Position numbers and translations under genes: made by a program. A model generated the notes under the pieces. The model was not told the DNA's origin, searched no databases, and saw only the letters and a program-made list of their open reading frames with translations. From positions 124,001 through 188,000 of the forward strand of contig CAVTAL010000007.1 in assembly GCA_963732635.1 (NCBI GenBank): 64,000 nt of DNA, in the 5' to 3' direction. Positions 52,458-60,727 of this stretch are shown piece after piece (position 1 is the first letter of the stretch; each line of letters begins with the position of its first letter). The stretch is from JAKFWF01 sp963732635 (GTDB taxonomy: Bacteria > Pseudomonadota > Alphaproteobacteria > Rhizobiales > Hyphomicrobiaceae).

Positions 52458-53237
52458 ATGCGAGACCAGGGTTTGCAGCGTGCGATTGACGCGGCTGGTG
52501 GAATTGGTGCGCTGGCACGCAAGCTCGGCATAGCGCAGCCGTCCGTTTCGCAGTGGAACAGGGTGCCCGCCGATCGGGTCGCGTCTGTCGAGGCGGTCAC
52601 TGGTGTTGGTCGGTCAGCGCTGCGCCCGGACCTTTTCGGCGAAGCAATTCATGCCCCGACCTTACTCGATGATGTCGATATCGCCCGTTCGCGCACCTAT
52701 CGGCTGTTGGCCAATCTGCTCGCCAAACCGCCCACGGCCGAATTGCTGGAACGAGTCGGCCGCATCACTGGTGATGCCTCACCGTTGGGACTGACTTGGA
52801 TCGCGCTCGCCGAGGCAGCGCGGGCGACCAGCGAGGTCGAGGCTGGCGAGGAGTTCTTCAAGGTGTTCGTCGGCGTCGGTCGTGGCGAGGTGCTGCCCTA
52901 TGCCTCGTTCTATCTTGCGGGTTTCCTGCACGAACGTCCTCTCGCTGCCGTCCGCGCCGATCTCGAACGGTTGGGCATCGAGCGTCTAGCCGGCGTGTTC
53001 GAACCTGAAGACGCAATCGCCACCCTGTTCGATGCCATGGCCGGTTTAATCGATGGCGCTTATTCCACCGATCCGACGGCGCAAGACGCATTCTTCGAAG
53101 CGCACATCAAGTCATGGGGCCAGCGTCTCTTCGCTGACATACTCGTTGCCCCGTCCGCTCACTTCTATCGCGCCGTCGCCGACGTCGGGCGCCACTGGAT
53201 CGATATCGAAACGCGCGCCATTGCCATTGCGGCCTGA
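52458..53237 (+). CDS. Helix-turn-helix/TorD chaperone fusion
   Basis: About 259 residues. Residues 5-60 are a YdaS/Cro-like helix-turn-helix: LQRAIDAAGGIGALARKLG, IAQPSVSQWNRVP, then AVTGVGRSALRPDLF. Residues 65-259 are a TorD/DmsD-type chaperone with EEFFKVFVGVGRGEVLPYASFY and FFEAHIKSWGQRLFADIL. TorD proteins bind the Tat leader of molybdoenzymes and help cofactor loading; here the obvious client is FdhA downstream. A DNA-binding domain on the chaperone suggests regulation by unassembled FdhA. The TTG at 52434 is in frame; the ATG at 52458 is preferred. Confidence 0.85.
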   Translation: MRDQGLQRAIDAAGGIGALARKLGIAQPSVSQWNRVPADRVASVEAVTGVGRSALRPDLFGEAIHAPTLLDDVDIARSRTYRLLANLLAKPPTAELLERVGRITGDASPLGLTWIALAEAARATSEVEAGEEFFKVFVGVGRGEVLPYASFYLAGFLHERPLAAVRADLERLGIERLAGVFEPEDAIATLFDAMAGLIDGAYSTDPTAQDAFFEAHIKSWGQRLFADILVAPSAHFYRAVADVGRHWIDIETRAIAIAA

Positions 53238-53263
53238 TGCCCCCGATACCTGGAGAGATGCCG

Positions 53264-53470
53264 ATGTCTCAGATCAAGACCGAAACCAAGTTGGACCGCC
53301 GCGGATTCCTGAAGGGCATCGGTACTGGCGCAGCCGGCGCCGCAACAGTTGCCGCCGGCGTTACGGCGAGTGGGCCTGCCGAGGCCGTCGAGGCCTCGGT
53401 CGAGAAGAAAAAGGCGCGTTACCGTGAGAGCGACCACATCAAGAAGTACTACGCGACCAATCGCTACTGA
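53264..53470 (+). CDS. Formate dehydrogenase region TAT-target protein
   Basis: 68 residues. LDRRGFLKGIGTGAAGA is a twin-arginine leader, followed by a short Lys/Arg-rich mature part ending YRESDHIKKYYATNRY, the hallmark of the small TAT-target proteins found directly upstream of fdhA. GGAGAG lies 6 bases before the ATG at 53264. It may be a small periplasmic subunit of the dehydrogenase; its exact role is not known. Confidence 0.9.
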   Translation: MSQIKTETKLDRRGFLKGIGTGAAGAATVAAGVTASGPAEAVEASVEKKKARYRESDHIKKYYATNRY

Positions 53471-53526
53471 GCGGCACTGCCGATCACGTCACCCGATACT
53501 GAAGTTCCGATGATGGGGAGCTGCCC

Positions 53527-56520
53527 ATGCTGACCAAACGTCTCGAAGCCAAAACTCGCAAGTCACGTCTCGCGCCGGCGTTGAGCCATGCCGCTGCTCC
53601 GCTTGACCGGCGTGCGTTCCTGCGCAATGCCGGTGTCGGCGCGACCGGACTTGCCGTCGTCGGCACGCTCGGCGCCGCCACCGTGCAGAAGGCGCACGCA
53701 GTGAAGCCGATGGATCATGCCAAACCGGCCGAGATCAAGAAGAACATCTGCACCCACTGCTCGGTAGGCTGCACGGTGACGGCTGAAGTTCAGAATGGCG
53801 TCTGGGTCGGCCAGGAACCGTCGTGGGATAGCCCGATCAACCGAGGCACGCATTGCGCCAAGGGCGCCGCGATCCGCGAGATCGTGTTCGGCGACCGGCG
53901 CCTCAAGTATCCGATGAAGCTGGTCGACGGCCAGTACCAGAAGATCAGCTGGAAGCAGGCGCTCGACGAGATCGGCGCCAAAATGCTGGAGATCCGCCAG
54001 AAGTCGGGGCCGGAATCGGTGTGGTGGCTGGGTTCGGCCAAGTTCACGAACGAGAGCGCCTACCTCTATCGCAAGATGGCGGCGTTTTGGGGCACGAACT
54101 CGGTCGACCATCAGGCCCGCATCTGCCATTCGACCACGGTTGCCGGCGTCGCCAATACCTGGGGCTATGGCGCGCAGACCAACTCCTACAACGACATCCG
54201 TAATTCCAAGACCATGATCATCATGGGTGGCAACCCGGCGGAAGCGCACCCGGTGTCGCTACAGCACGTGCTGACCGGCAAGGAAACCAACCGCGCCAAC
54301 GTCATCGTCATCGACCCGCGCATGACGCGTACCGCCGCGCACGCGACCGAATATGTCCGCATCCGCTCAGGCACCGATATCCCGATCATCTGGGGCCTGC
54401 TCTGGCACATCTTCGAAAACGGATGGGAAGACAAGGAGTTCATCAAGCAGCGGGTCTACGGCATGGACGATGTCCGCGCCGAGGTAAAGAAATGGGATCC
54501 GAAGACAGTCGAGGACGTCACCGGCGTTCCCGGCGAGCAGTTGAAGCGCGTCGCTGAAATGTTCGCTAAGCAAAAGCCATCGACCCTGATCTGGTGCATG
54601 GGCGCCACCCAGCACACCGTTGGAACCGCCAACGTCCGCGCCTATTGCACTCTGCTATTGGCGACGGGCAACGTCGGCGCGGCCGGTACCGGCGCTAACA
54701 TTTTCCGCGGCCACACCAATGTGCAGGGCGCGACTGATCTTGGGCTCGACGTCATAACGTTGCCGCTCTACTACGGCTTGGACGATGGCGCCTGGAAGCA
54801 CTGGGCGCGCGTATGGGAAGTCGATTTCGAGTGGATCGACGGTCGCTTCGACAAGAAGCCCGGCCCCAACAATACGACGATCAACTATCGCAATATGCCG
54901 GGCATTCCCTCGACCCGCTGGTTCGATGCCGTGACCGTGCCAAAGGACCAGATCGACCAGCGCGACACCTTGAAGGCGGCAATCGTGTTTGGCCACGGCG
55001 GCAACACCGTGCCGCGCATGCCGGAGATGCTCAAAGGCTTGGCGGCGCTCGATCTGCTCGTCGTCGCCGATCCGCATCCGACCAACTTCGTGTCTCTCGC
55101 CTCACGCAAGAACGGCACCTACCTGCTGCCGATCGCCACCAACCTTGAATGCGCTGGTTCTCGCACGGCCTCCAACCGTTCGCTGCAGTGGGGCGAAAAG
55201 ATCGTCGAGCCGGTATTCGAAAGCGCTACCGACTATTGGGCGATCTACGAACTCGCCAAGCGCCTCGGATTTGCCGATCGGATGTTCAAGAACATCGCTA
55301 TGGTGAAGGGCAAGTTCGGTGATGAGCCCGAAGCCGAATCGATCCTGCGCGAGATCAATCGTGGTGGCTTCTCGACTGGCTATTGCGGTCAGAGCCCGGA
55401 GCGGCTCAAGACGCACATGAAGAACCAGGACAAGTTCGACATCGTCACGTTGAAGGCCCGAGCCGATGCACCCGCCGAGATAGCTGGGGACCACTATGGC
55501 CTACCGTGGCCATGCTGGGGGACGCCCGAACATAAGCACCCCGGCACGCCACTGCTATACAACACCAACCTTGCCGTAAAAGACGGTGGCGGTACCTTCC
55601 GTGCCCGCTTCGGCACAGAGCGTGTCGTCAAGGTCAAGGAGAAGGATGCCAGCGGCGCCGAGGTCGAACGCGAGATCAAGTACAATCTGCTTGCCGAAGG
55701 CTCGTACTCGAAGGACAGCGAACTCAAGGACGGCTATCCGGAGTTCACCCTCGGCGTGCTGAAAAAGCTCGGCTGGGACAAGGATCTGACCGAGGCCGAA
55801 TTGGCTGTCATCACAAAGATCGGCGGCAATACGCCGGACGGCGTGTCGTGGGCGATCGATCTTTCGGGTGGCATCCAGCGTGTCGCAATTGCGCATGGCT
55901 GCGCGCCATATGGCAACGCCAAGGCGCGTGCCAATGCTTGGAACCTGCCGGATCCGGTGCCGGTTCATCGCGAGCCGATCTACTCACCGCGCGTCGATCT
56001 CGTCGCCAAGTATCCGACGCGGCCGGACTTCAAGTCGTTCCGGATGATGAATGCCGGCGGCAGTGTCCAGAAGGCCGCCGTCGAGAAGGGCGTCGCCAAG
56101 GAGTTCCCGATCATCTTGTCGTCGGGACGTCTGGTGGAATACGAGGGCGGCGGCGAAGAGACCCGTTCGAACAAGTGGCTCGCCGAACTGCAGCAGGACA
56201 TGTTTGTCGAGATCAACCCGGCGGACGCGGGCTCGCGCGGCATCGTCGAGGGCCAGTGGGTCTGGGTCTATGGCCCGGAGTCGCAATCCAAGGTCAAGGT
56301 CAAGGCCATGGTCACCGAGCGCGTCGGCAAGGGTGTCGCCTGGATGCCGTTCCATTTCGGCGGTTGGTACCAGGGCGAGGACCAGCGCAAAAACTATCCG
56401 GCGGGCACCGATCCGATTGTGCTCGGCGAGAGTGTGAACATCGTCACCACCTACGGCTTCGATCCGGTAACGGCGATGCACGAAGGCAAGGTGACGCTCT
56501 GCCAGATCCGCGCGGCATAA
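53527..56520 (+). CDS. fdhA: Formate dehydrogenase-N catalytic alpha subunit, Cys-type, Tat-exported
   Basis: 997 residues. A twin-arginine leader (DRRAFLRNAGVGATG) is followed by the [4Fe-4S] site NICTHCSVGCTVTAEVQ...HCAKGA and the bis-MGD molybdopterin fold. In the block QARICHSTTVAGV the molybdenum/tungsten ligand position, which is selenocysteine in E. coli FdnG, is Cys (about residue 200), with MGGNPAEAHP following as in FdnG. It oxidises formate to CO2 in the periplasm and passes electrons to FdhB and FdhI. The C-terminal domain (ILSSGRLVEYEGGGEETRSN) binds the pterin. Start is ATG at 53527 with GGGGAG upstream. Confidence 0.96.
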   Translation: MLTKRLEAKTRKSRLAPALSHAAAPLDRRAFLRNAGVGATGLAVVGTLGAATVQKAHAVKPMDHAKPAEIKKNICTHCSVGCTVTAEVQNGVWVGQEPSWDSPINRGTHCAKGAAIREIVFGDRRLKYPMKLVDGQYQKISWKQALDEIGAKMLEIRQKSGPESVWWLGSAKFTNESAYLYRKMAAFWGTNSVDHQARICHSTTVAGVANTWGYGAQTNSYNDIRNSKTMIIMGGNPAEAHPVSLQHVLTGKETNRANVIVIDPRMTRTAAHATEYVRIRSGTDIPIIWGLLWHIFENGWEDKEFIKQRVYGMDDVRAEVKKWDPKTVEDVTGVPGEQLKRVAEMFAKQKPSTLIWCMGATQHTVGTANVRAYCTLLLATGNVGAAGTGANIFRGHTNVQGATDLGLDVITLPLYYGLDDGAWKHWARVWEVDFEWIDGRFDKKPGPNNTTINYRNMPGIPSTRWFDAVTVPKDQIDQRDTLKAAIVFGHGGNTVPRMPEMLKGLAALDLLVVADPHPTNFVSLASRKNGTYLLPIATNLECAGSRTASNRSLQWGEKIVEPVFESATDYWAIYELAKRLGFADRMFKNIAMVKGKFGDEPEAESILREINRGGFSTGYCGQSPERLKTHMKNQDKFDIVTLKARADAPAEIAGDHYGLPWPCWGTPEHKHPGTPLLYNTNLAVKDGGGTFRARFGTERVVKVKEKDASGAEVEREIKYNLLAEGSYSKDSELKDGYPEFTLGVLKKLGWDKDLTEAELAVITKIGGNTPDGVSWAIDLSGGIQRVAIAHGCAPYGNAKARANAWNLPDPVPVHREPIYSPRVDLVAKYPTRPDFKSFRMMNAGGSVQKAAVEKGVAKEFPIILSSGRLVEYEGGGEETRSNKWLAELQQDMFVEINPADAGSRGIVEGQWVWVYGPESQSKVKVKAMVTERVGKGVAWMPFHFGGWYQGEDQRKNYPAGTDPIVLGESVNIVTTYGFDPVTAMHEGKVTLCQIRAA

Positions 56521-56534
56521 GGAGACATTAGACC

Positions 56535-57131
56535 ATGGCCCGCATGAAATTCCTCTGCGACGCGGATCGCTGCATCGAATGCAACGCCTGCGTCACCGCC
56601 TGCAAGAACGAGAACGACGTGCCGTGGGGCATCAACCGCCGCCGCGTCGTCACGATCAATGACGGCAAGCCGGGTGAGCGCTCGGTGTCGATGGCCTGCA
56701 TGCACTGTACCGACGCGCCGTGCGCGGCGGTCTGCCCGGTCGACTGCTTCTACACCACTGACGATGCAGTTGTTCTGCACTCGAAGGAACTGTGCATCGG
56801 CTGCGGCTATTGCTTCTACGCCTGCCCGTTCGGCGCGCCGCAGTATCCCAAGACAGCGAACTTCGGCAGTCGCGGCAAGATGGACAAGTGCACCTTCTGC
56901 GCCGGCGGCCCGGAAGCCGACAACAGCAAGGAAGAGTTCGCACTCTATGGCTCGAACCGTCTCGCCGAGGGCAAGCTGCCGCTTTGCGCCGAGATGTGCT
57001 CGACCAAGGCGCTGCTCGCCGGCGACGGCCAGATCATCGCCCAGATCTACAAGGAACGGGTCGCCAAGCGTGGCTACGGCTCTGGCGCCTGGGGTTGGAA
57101 GACGGCCTACAAGGAAGACGTCGCGATTTAG
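56535..57131 (+). CDS. fdhB: Formate dehydrogenase iron-sulfur subunit (beta)
   Basis: 198 residues with four ferredoxin-type cysteine motifs (CIECNACVTAC, CMHCTDAPCAAVC, CIGCGYCFYAC, and CTFC with a later CAEMC), enough for four [4Fe-4S] clusters. It wires FdhA to the cytochrome b subunit. It follows fdhA by 14 bases with GGAGAC as ribosome-binding site. No membrane anchor helix is visible, unlike FdnH, so it resembles the shorter Fdh3B type. Confidence 0.94.
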   Translation: MARMKFLCDADRCIECNACVTACKNENDVPWGINRRRVVTINDGKPGERSVSMACMHCTDAPCAAVCPVDCFYTTDDAVVLHSKELCIGCGYCFYACPFGAPQYPKTANFGSRGKMDKCTFCAGGPEADNSKEEFALYGSNRLAEGKLPLCAEMCSTKALLAGDGQIIAQIYKERVAKRGYGSGAWGWKTAYKEDVAI

Positions 57132-57137
57132 TTGGTG

Positions 57138-57175
57138 GTCGCATCCAACTCCGTTGCCGCAGAGCCGGATGCGAC
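57138..57175. repeat. GCATCCG hairpin element after fdhB, copy 2
   Basis: GTCGCATCC (57138-57146) and GGATGCGAC (57167-57175) form a 9-pair stem around AACTCCG..., a shorter relative of the element at 29891. It begins 6 bases after the fdhB stop. Confidence 0.7.
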
Positions 57176-57187
57176 GGCATGAAAATT

Positions 57188-57293
57188 GTAGGTTGGGTTA
57201 GGCGCCCCCTTGCGCCGTAACCCAACATTCCACGGGTGGTGCTTGAAGTTGTTGGGTTACGACCGGCAAGGGGGCCGGTCTAACCCAACCTAC
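57188..57293. repeat. GTAGGTTGGGTTAG family palindromic repeat, copy 3
   Basis: A 106-base element whose ends GTAGGTTGGGTTAG and CTAACCCAACCTAC are perfect. The centre reads ATTCCACGGGTGGT, the reverse of copies 1 and 2, so this copy is inverted. It splits fdhB from fdhI. Confidence 0.9.
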
Positions 57294-57306
57294 GGGAAAG
57301 ACCGAC

Positions 57307-58323
57307 ATGACGCATTTCGCCTCGTTCAAACGCTTGTTGCCGCTGATGGCCGTGACGGTGCTGCTGGCGTTCCCCGCCGCCGCGCAACAGCCGTCGTCGG
57401 TCAATCCGACTGCGAGCTCCGTCAAGGAGAAGCAGCTGCTCGACGCATTGAAGCCGGGCAGCACTGACACTGTGTCGGGGCGGATTTCGATTCAGGACGG
57501 CAACGCGCGCAATCTGATCCAGCCGGCCGGCAAGGAGTTCCGTGCTTTCCATGAGGAGACACTGCCGCTGGTCGGCAAGATTGTCCTCATCGGCACATTG
57601 GCGGCGTTGGTGCTGTTCTACATGTTCCGTGGCCGGATCAAAATCGAAGCCGGGCCTTCGGGACGCCGCATCGTGCGCTTCGGCGGCTTCGATCGGTTTG
57701 TCCATTGGACGACTGCCACGTCGTTCCTGGTGTTGGGTCTGAGCGGTCTCAATCTGGTTTTTGGCAAATCGGTGCTGCTGCCGGTGGTCGGCCCCGATGT
57801 GTTTTCGAGCATCAGCCAGCTCGGCAAATTCGTGCACAACTACGTCAGCTTTGCATTCGCATTTGGCATCATCTTGATGTTCATGGTCTGGGTGAAGGAT
57901 AACTTCCCGAACAGCATGGATGTCCGCTGGGCGCTGCAAGGCGGTGGCATCATCGGCTCGAAGCATCCGCCCGCCGATCGCTTCAATGGCGGTCAGAAGC
58001 TGATCTTCTGGGCCACCGTCCTCGGCGGCATCGCACTGTCGGTGTCGGGTTACATCATGATGTTCCGGCCGAATGAAGTTCTCGTCTCAGGCTTCCAGCT
58101 TGCCACCGTCGTGCACGGCCTGACCGGCCTCATCCTGTTTTCGATCATCATCGCGCACATCTACATCGGCACCGTCGGCATGGAAGGCGCGTTCGATGCC
58201 ATGGGCCGTGGCGAAGTAGACCTCAACTGGGCCAAGGAGCATCACGGCGTGTGGGTCGACAAGGTCGCACTCAAGCGTCCGCAGGACATTTCCAGTGGCC
58301 GCGCATTCACCCCGGCTGAATAG
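57307..58323 (+). CDS. fdhI: Formate dehydrogenase cytochrome b556 subunit (gamma)
   Basis: 338 residues. A probable signal peptide (LLPLMAVTVLLAFPAAAQQ) precedes a loop and a helix near 80-100. The di-heme cytochrome b core follows, with four membrane helices and His ligands in RFVHWTTATSFLVLGLSG, FVHNYVSFAFAF, TVVHGLTGLILF and IIAHIYIG (key words FVHW, FVHN, VVHG, IAHI). It anchors the complex and passes electrons to quinone. It lies after two repeats in the 175-base gap behind fdhB, yet is clearly part of the same operon. Confidence 0.93.
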   Translation: MTHFASFKRLLPLMAVTVLLAFPAAAQQPSSVNPTASSVKEKQLLDALKPGSTDTVSGRISIQDGNARNLIQPAGKEFRAFHEETLPLVGKIVLIGTLAALVLFYMFRGRIKIEAGPSGRRIVRFGGFDRFVHWTTATSFLVLGLSGLNLVFGKSVLLPVVGPDVFSSISQLGKFVHNYVSFAFAFGIILMFMVWVKDNFPNSMDVRWALQGGGIIGSKHPPADRFNGGQKLIFWATVLGGIALSVSGYIMMFRPNEVLVSGFQLATVVHGLTGLILFSIIIAHIYIGTVGMEGAFDAMGRGEVDLNWAKEHHGVWVDKVALKRPQDISSGRAFTPAE

Positions 58324-58335
58324 GAGACAAGCGCG

Positions 58336-58494
58336 ATGAAAGCCTTTCTTGCCGCGGTTCTAACAGTCGTCGTGATGAGTTTCGGCGCATCGGTGCTGTT
58401 GGAGACGTTCCAGCGGACCGCCGATAGCGCCTTCACTGGCCCTGGCGTCCGCATCGACGTCGACACTCATAAGCCTGGCTCGCCTAAGGGCTAA
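58336..58494 (+). CDS. 52-residue single-pass membrane peptide at the end of the formate dehydrogenase operon
   Basis: Start ATG at 58336 with GGAGAC 10 bases upstream; stop TAA at 58492-58494. The N-terminal half KAFLAAVLTVVVMSFGASVLL is one membrane helix; the C-terminal half is soluble and ends KPGSPKG. It starts 12 bases after fdhI and is followed by a terminator, so it is almost certainly translated with the operon. It may be a small subunit of the membrane complex; I recognise no named family. Confidence 0.7.
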   Translation: MKAFLAAVLTVVVMSFGASVLLETFQRTADSAFTGPGVRIDVDTHKPGSPKG

Positions 58495-58520
58495 GGCTTG
58501 GCCGAGCGTGATTTTGGTCG

Positions 58521-58559
58521 GGGACCGGGCAGAATCTGTCTGGTCCCTGTTTCGTTTTT
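58521..58559 (+). terminator. Rho-independent terminator of the formate dehydrogenase operon
   Basis: An 11-pair stem (58521-58531 with 58537-58547, two G-T pairs, GGGACC/GGTCCC at the base) is followed by TGTTTCGTTTTT. It lies 26 bases after the 52-residue gene. Confidence 0.85.
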
Positions 58560-58571
58560 CGAGAGGCGAAG

Positions 58572-59655
58572 TTGAGTATTACTCGCGACGCAATTGTTGC
58601 CGCTTTGTCGGGCCTGCGTGGGCCGGATGGCAAGCCGTTGGCGTTCGACCGGAAGGATGCCATCGAAATCGTAGTGACCGGCGATCGAGTGGCGCTGTCG
58701 ATCGCGATCGAGGTCAACGATGCCGCACACTGGGAGCCCGACCCGCAGTCGAGCGGAAGCGCTGATCGCAGCGATCCCCGGTGTCACCCGTGCGCTGGTT
58801 TCGCTCACTGCCATGCGCACCGTCGCAGCGCCACCGAAGCCGACGTCTTCGCCACGTCCGAAACCGGCCGAACTGGCGCCGCCGCCTCGTTTTCCGAACC
58901 TGCGTGGCGTCAAGCGCATCATCGCGGTCGCCTCCGGCAAGGGTGGCGTCGGCAAGTCGACGACGGCCTGCAATCTGGCGCTGACCCTGCGGGCACGGGG
59001 CATGAGCGTCGGCATTCTCGATGCTGACATCCACGGTCCGTCGATGCCGAAGCTGCTCAATCTCAAGGGCCGGCCGAGCATCGTCGAGGGCCGCACGATG
59101 ACGCCGCTCGAAGCCTATGGCTGCAAAGTGATGTCGATCGGCTTTGTGGTCGATGTTGACAAGGCGCTGGTATGGCGTGGGCCGATGGTGGCCTCCGCCA
59201 TCACCCAGATGCTGCGCGACATTGCCTGGGGGCCGCTCGATGTGCTGATCGTCGACATGCCGCCCGGCACGGGCGATGCGCAGTTGACGCTGGCGCAGCA
59301 AGCGCCGCTGGCCGGCGCGATCATTGTCTCGACGCCTCAGGATCTGGCCCTGATCGACGCCCGCCGTGGCGTCGAGATGTTCCGGACGACCGGCGTGCCG
59401 ATCCTAGGGCTGGTCGAGAATATGAGCTATTTTCTGTGCGACGATTGCGGCAAGCGGCATCACATTTTCGGGCATGGCGGTGCGCGCGTCGAGGCAGGCA
59501 GGCTCGGCATCCCGTTTCTCGGCGAAATCCCACTCGATCCGCTGATCCGTGAGCGCGCCGACAGCGGCATGCCGATCGTCGTCATCGAACCGGACGGCCC
59601 GCAAGCGGCAGCGTACCGGGAGATCGCGGCGGCACTGATGGCGGGATTGAATTAA
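58572..59655 (+). pseudogene. apbC: Mrp/ApbC Fe-S cluster carrier ATPase interrupted by a +1 frameshift
   Basis: The first frame (58572, TTG start with GAGAGG 5 bases upstream) encodes the N-terminal MIP18/DUF59 domain up to NDAAHWEP near 58740. The second frame continues with SRAEALIAAIPGVTRA and the P-loop ATPase: SGKGGVGKSTTACNLAL, DADIHGPSMPKLL, DMPPGTGDAQLTLAQ, then VENMSYFLCDDCGKRHHIFG with the cluster-binding CxxC, ending at 59655. One extra base in GAGCCCGACCC (about 58736-58746) joins them into one protein of about 360 residues. The carrier loads [4Fe-4S] clusters; its place beside the Fe-S-rich dehydrogenase is apt. Confidence 0.88.
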
Positions 59656-59691
59656 GGCCGCGGCGCTTCACAAGTCGTTATCGCCGACCCA

Positions 59692-60411
59692 CTATTTCAG
59701 CTTTCGCATCAAGTCTGGTCTGCGTTCGCGCGTGATCCGTTCTGATTGCGCGCGGCGCCACGTCGCAATCTTCTTGTGGTCGCCGGAAAGTAAAATCTCA
59801 GGCGTCGGGCGACCCTCCCACTCGCGGGGCTTGGTGTAGTGCGGATATTCGAGCAGGCCGTTCTCGAAGCTTTCGTCGGTGGTCGAGGCCGCACCACCAA
59901 GCACACCTGGCAATAGCCGAACGCAGGCGTCGATCAGCACTAGGGCCGCAATCTCGCCCCCTGAAAGCACGTAGTCGCCGATCGAGACCTCGCGCAAGTT
60001 TCGGCCCTCGATCACGCGCTCGTCGACGCCTTCAAAGCGGCCTGCGAGCAGCAGCACGCCAGGGCCGCTCGCCAACTCGCGCACCAGTGATTGGGTCAAG
60101 GGCTCGCCGCGCGGCGACAGGTAGATCGATGGCCGGTCGAGACGATCCTTGCGGGCATGATCGATCGCCGCGGCCACCACATCCGCGCGCAGCACCATGC
60201 CGGCACCACCGCCAACCGGACTGTCATCGACCGAGGCGTGCTTGCCGACGCTGAAGTCGCGGATCTGGATGGCGTCGAGCGACCAGATGCCGGCGTTCAA
60301 GGCCTGGCCGACCAGCGACACCCCGAGCGCGCCTGGAAACATGTCCGGGAACAATGTCAAAACGGTCGCGGCCCAGGGCGCGCGACCGTCCGATGTCGGA
60401 AAGTGGGCCAT
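59692..60411 (-). CDS. trmD: tRNA (guanine-37-N1) methyltransferase
   Basis: 239 residues. TVLTLFPDMFPGALG, DDSPVGGGAGMVL, AGRFEGVDERV, GDYVLSGGE and LEYPHYTKPREWEG are the SPOUT-fold TrmD motifs, including the trefoil knot. It prevents frameshifting by methylating G37 of tRNAs. The usual rpsP-rimM-trmD-rplS group is absent: it instead follows a DUF1330 gene by 7 bases. Confidence 0.95.
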   Translation of the reverse strand: MAHFPTSDGRAPWAATVLTLFPDMFPGALGVSLVGQALNAGIWSLDAIQIRDFSVGKHASVDDSPVGGGAGMVLRADVVAAAIDHARKDRLDRPSIYLSPRGEPLTQSLVRELASGPGVLLLAGRFEGVDERVIEGRNLREVSIGDYVLSGGEIAALVLIDACVRLLPGVLGGAASTTDESFENGLLEYPHYTKPREWEGRPTPEILLSGDHKKIATWRRAQSERITRERRPDLMRKLK

Positions 60412-60418
60412 GTATGAT

Positions 60419-60706
60419 TTAGGGCCCTTCGACGATTACCATGTCGACGAAGCCGGCATTCTCGCGCAGCTTCTTCGCGGCGGTGTACTCCGGCGAATGC
60501 GCATAGGCGCGCGCGGCCTCGACGCTCTCGAACTCAAGCACAACATTGCGCGGGCGCCCTTCGCCCTCGACGACTTCAGTCCGGCCACCGCGCACAATTG
60601 GTTTGCCGCCGTGCTTCTTGATGGCCTCGCCAGCGGCGGCGGCATAGATCGCATACTGCGTCGCGTTGGTGACGATAGCGCGGGCGATCACGTATCCCTT
60701 GGGCAT
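60419..60706 (-). CDS. DUF1330 family protein, copy 1
   Basis: 95 residues, ferredoxin-like alpha/beta fold family of unknown function: MPKGYVIARAIVTN, GGKPIVRGGRTEVVEG, RNVVLEFESVEAARAYAHSPEY. AGGAG lies about 7 bases upstream. It is a tandem duplicate of the next gene upstream (60728-61015), with high identity along the whole length. Confidence 0.9.
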   Translation of the reverse strand: MPKGYVIARAIVTNATQYAIYAAAAGEAIKKHGGKPIVRGGRTEVVEGEGRPRNVVLEFESVEAARAYAHSPEYTAAKKLRENAGFVDMVIVEGP

Positions 60707-60727
60707 GTCAATTCTCCTGTGGCGCTC

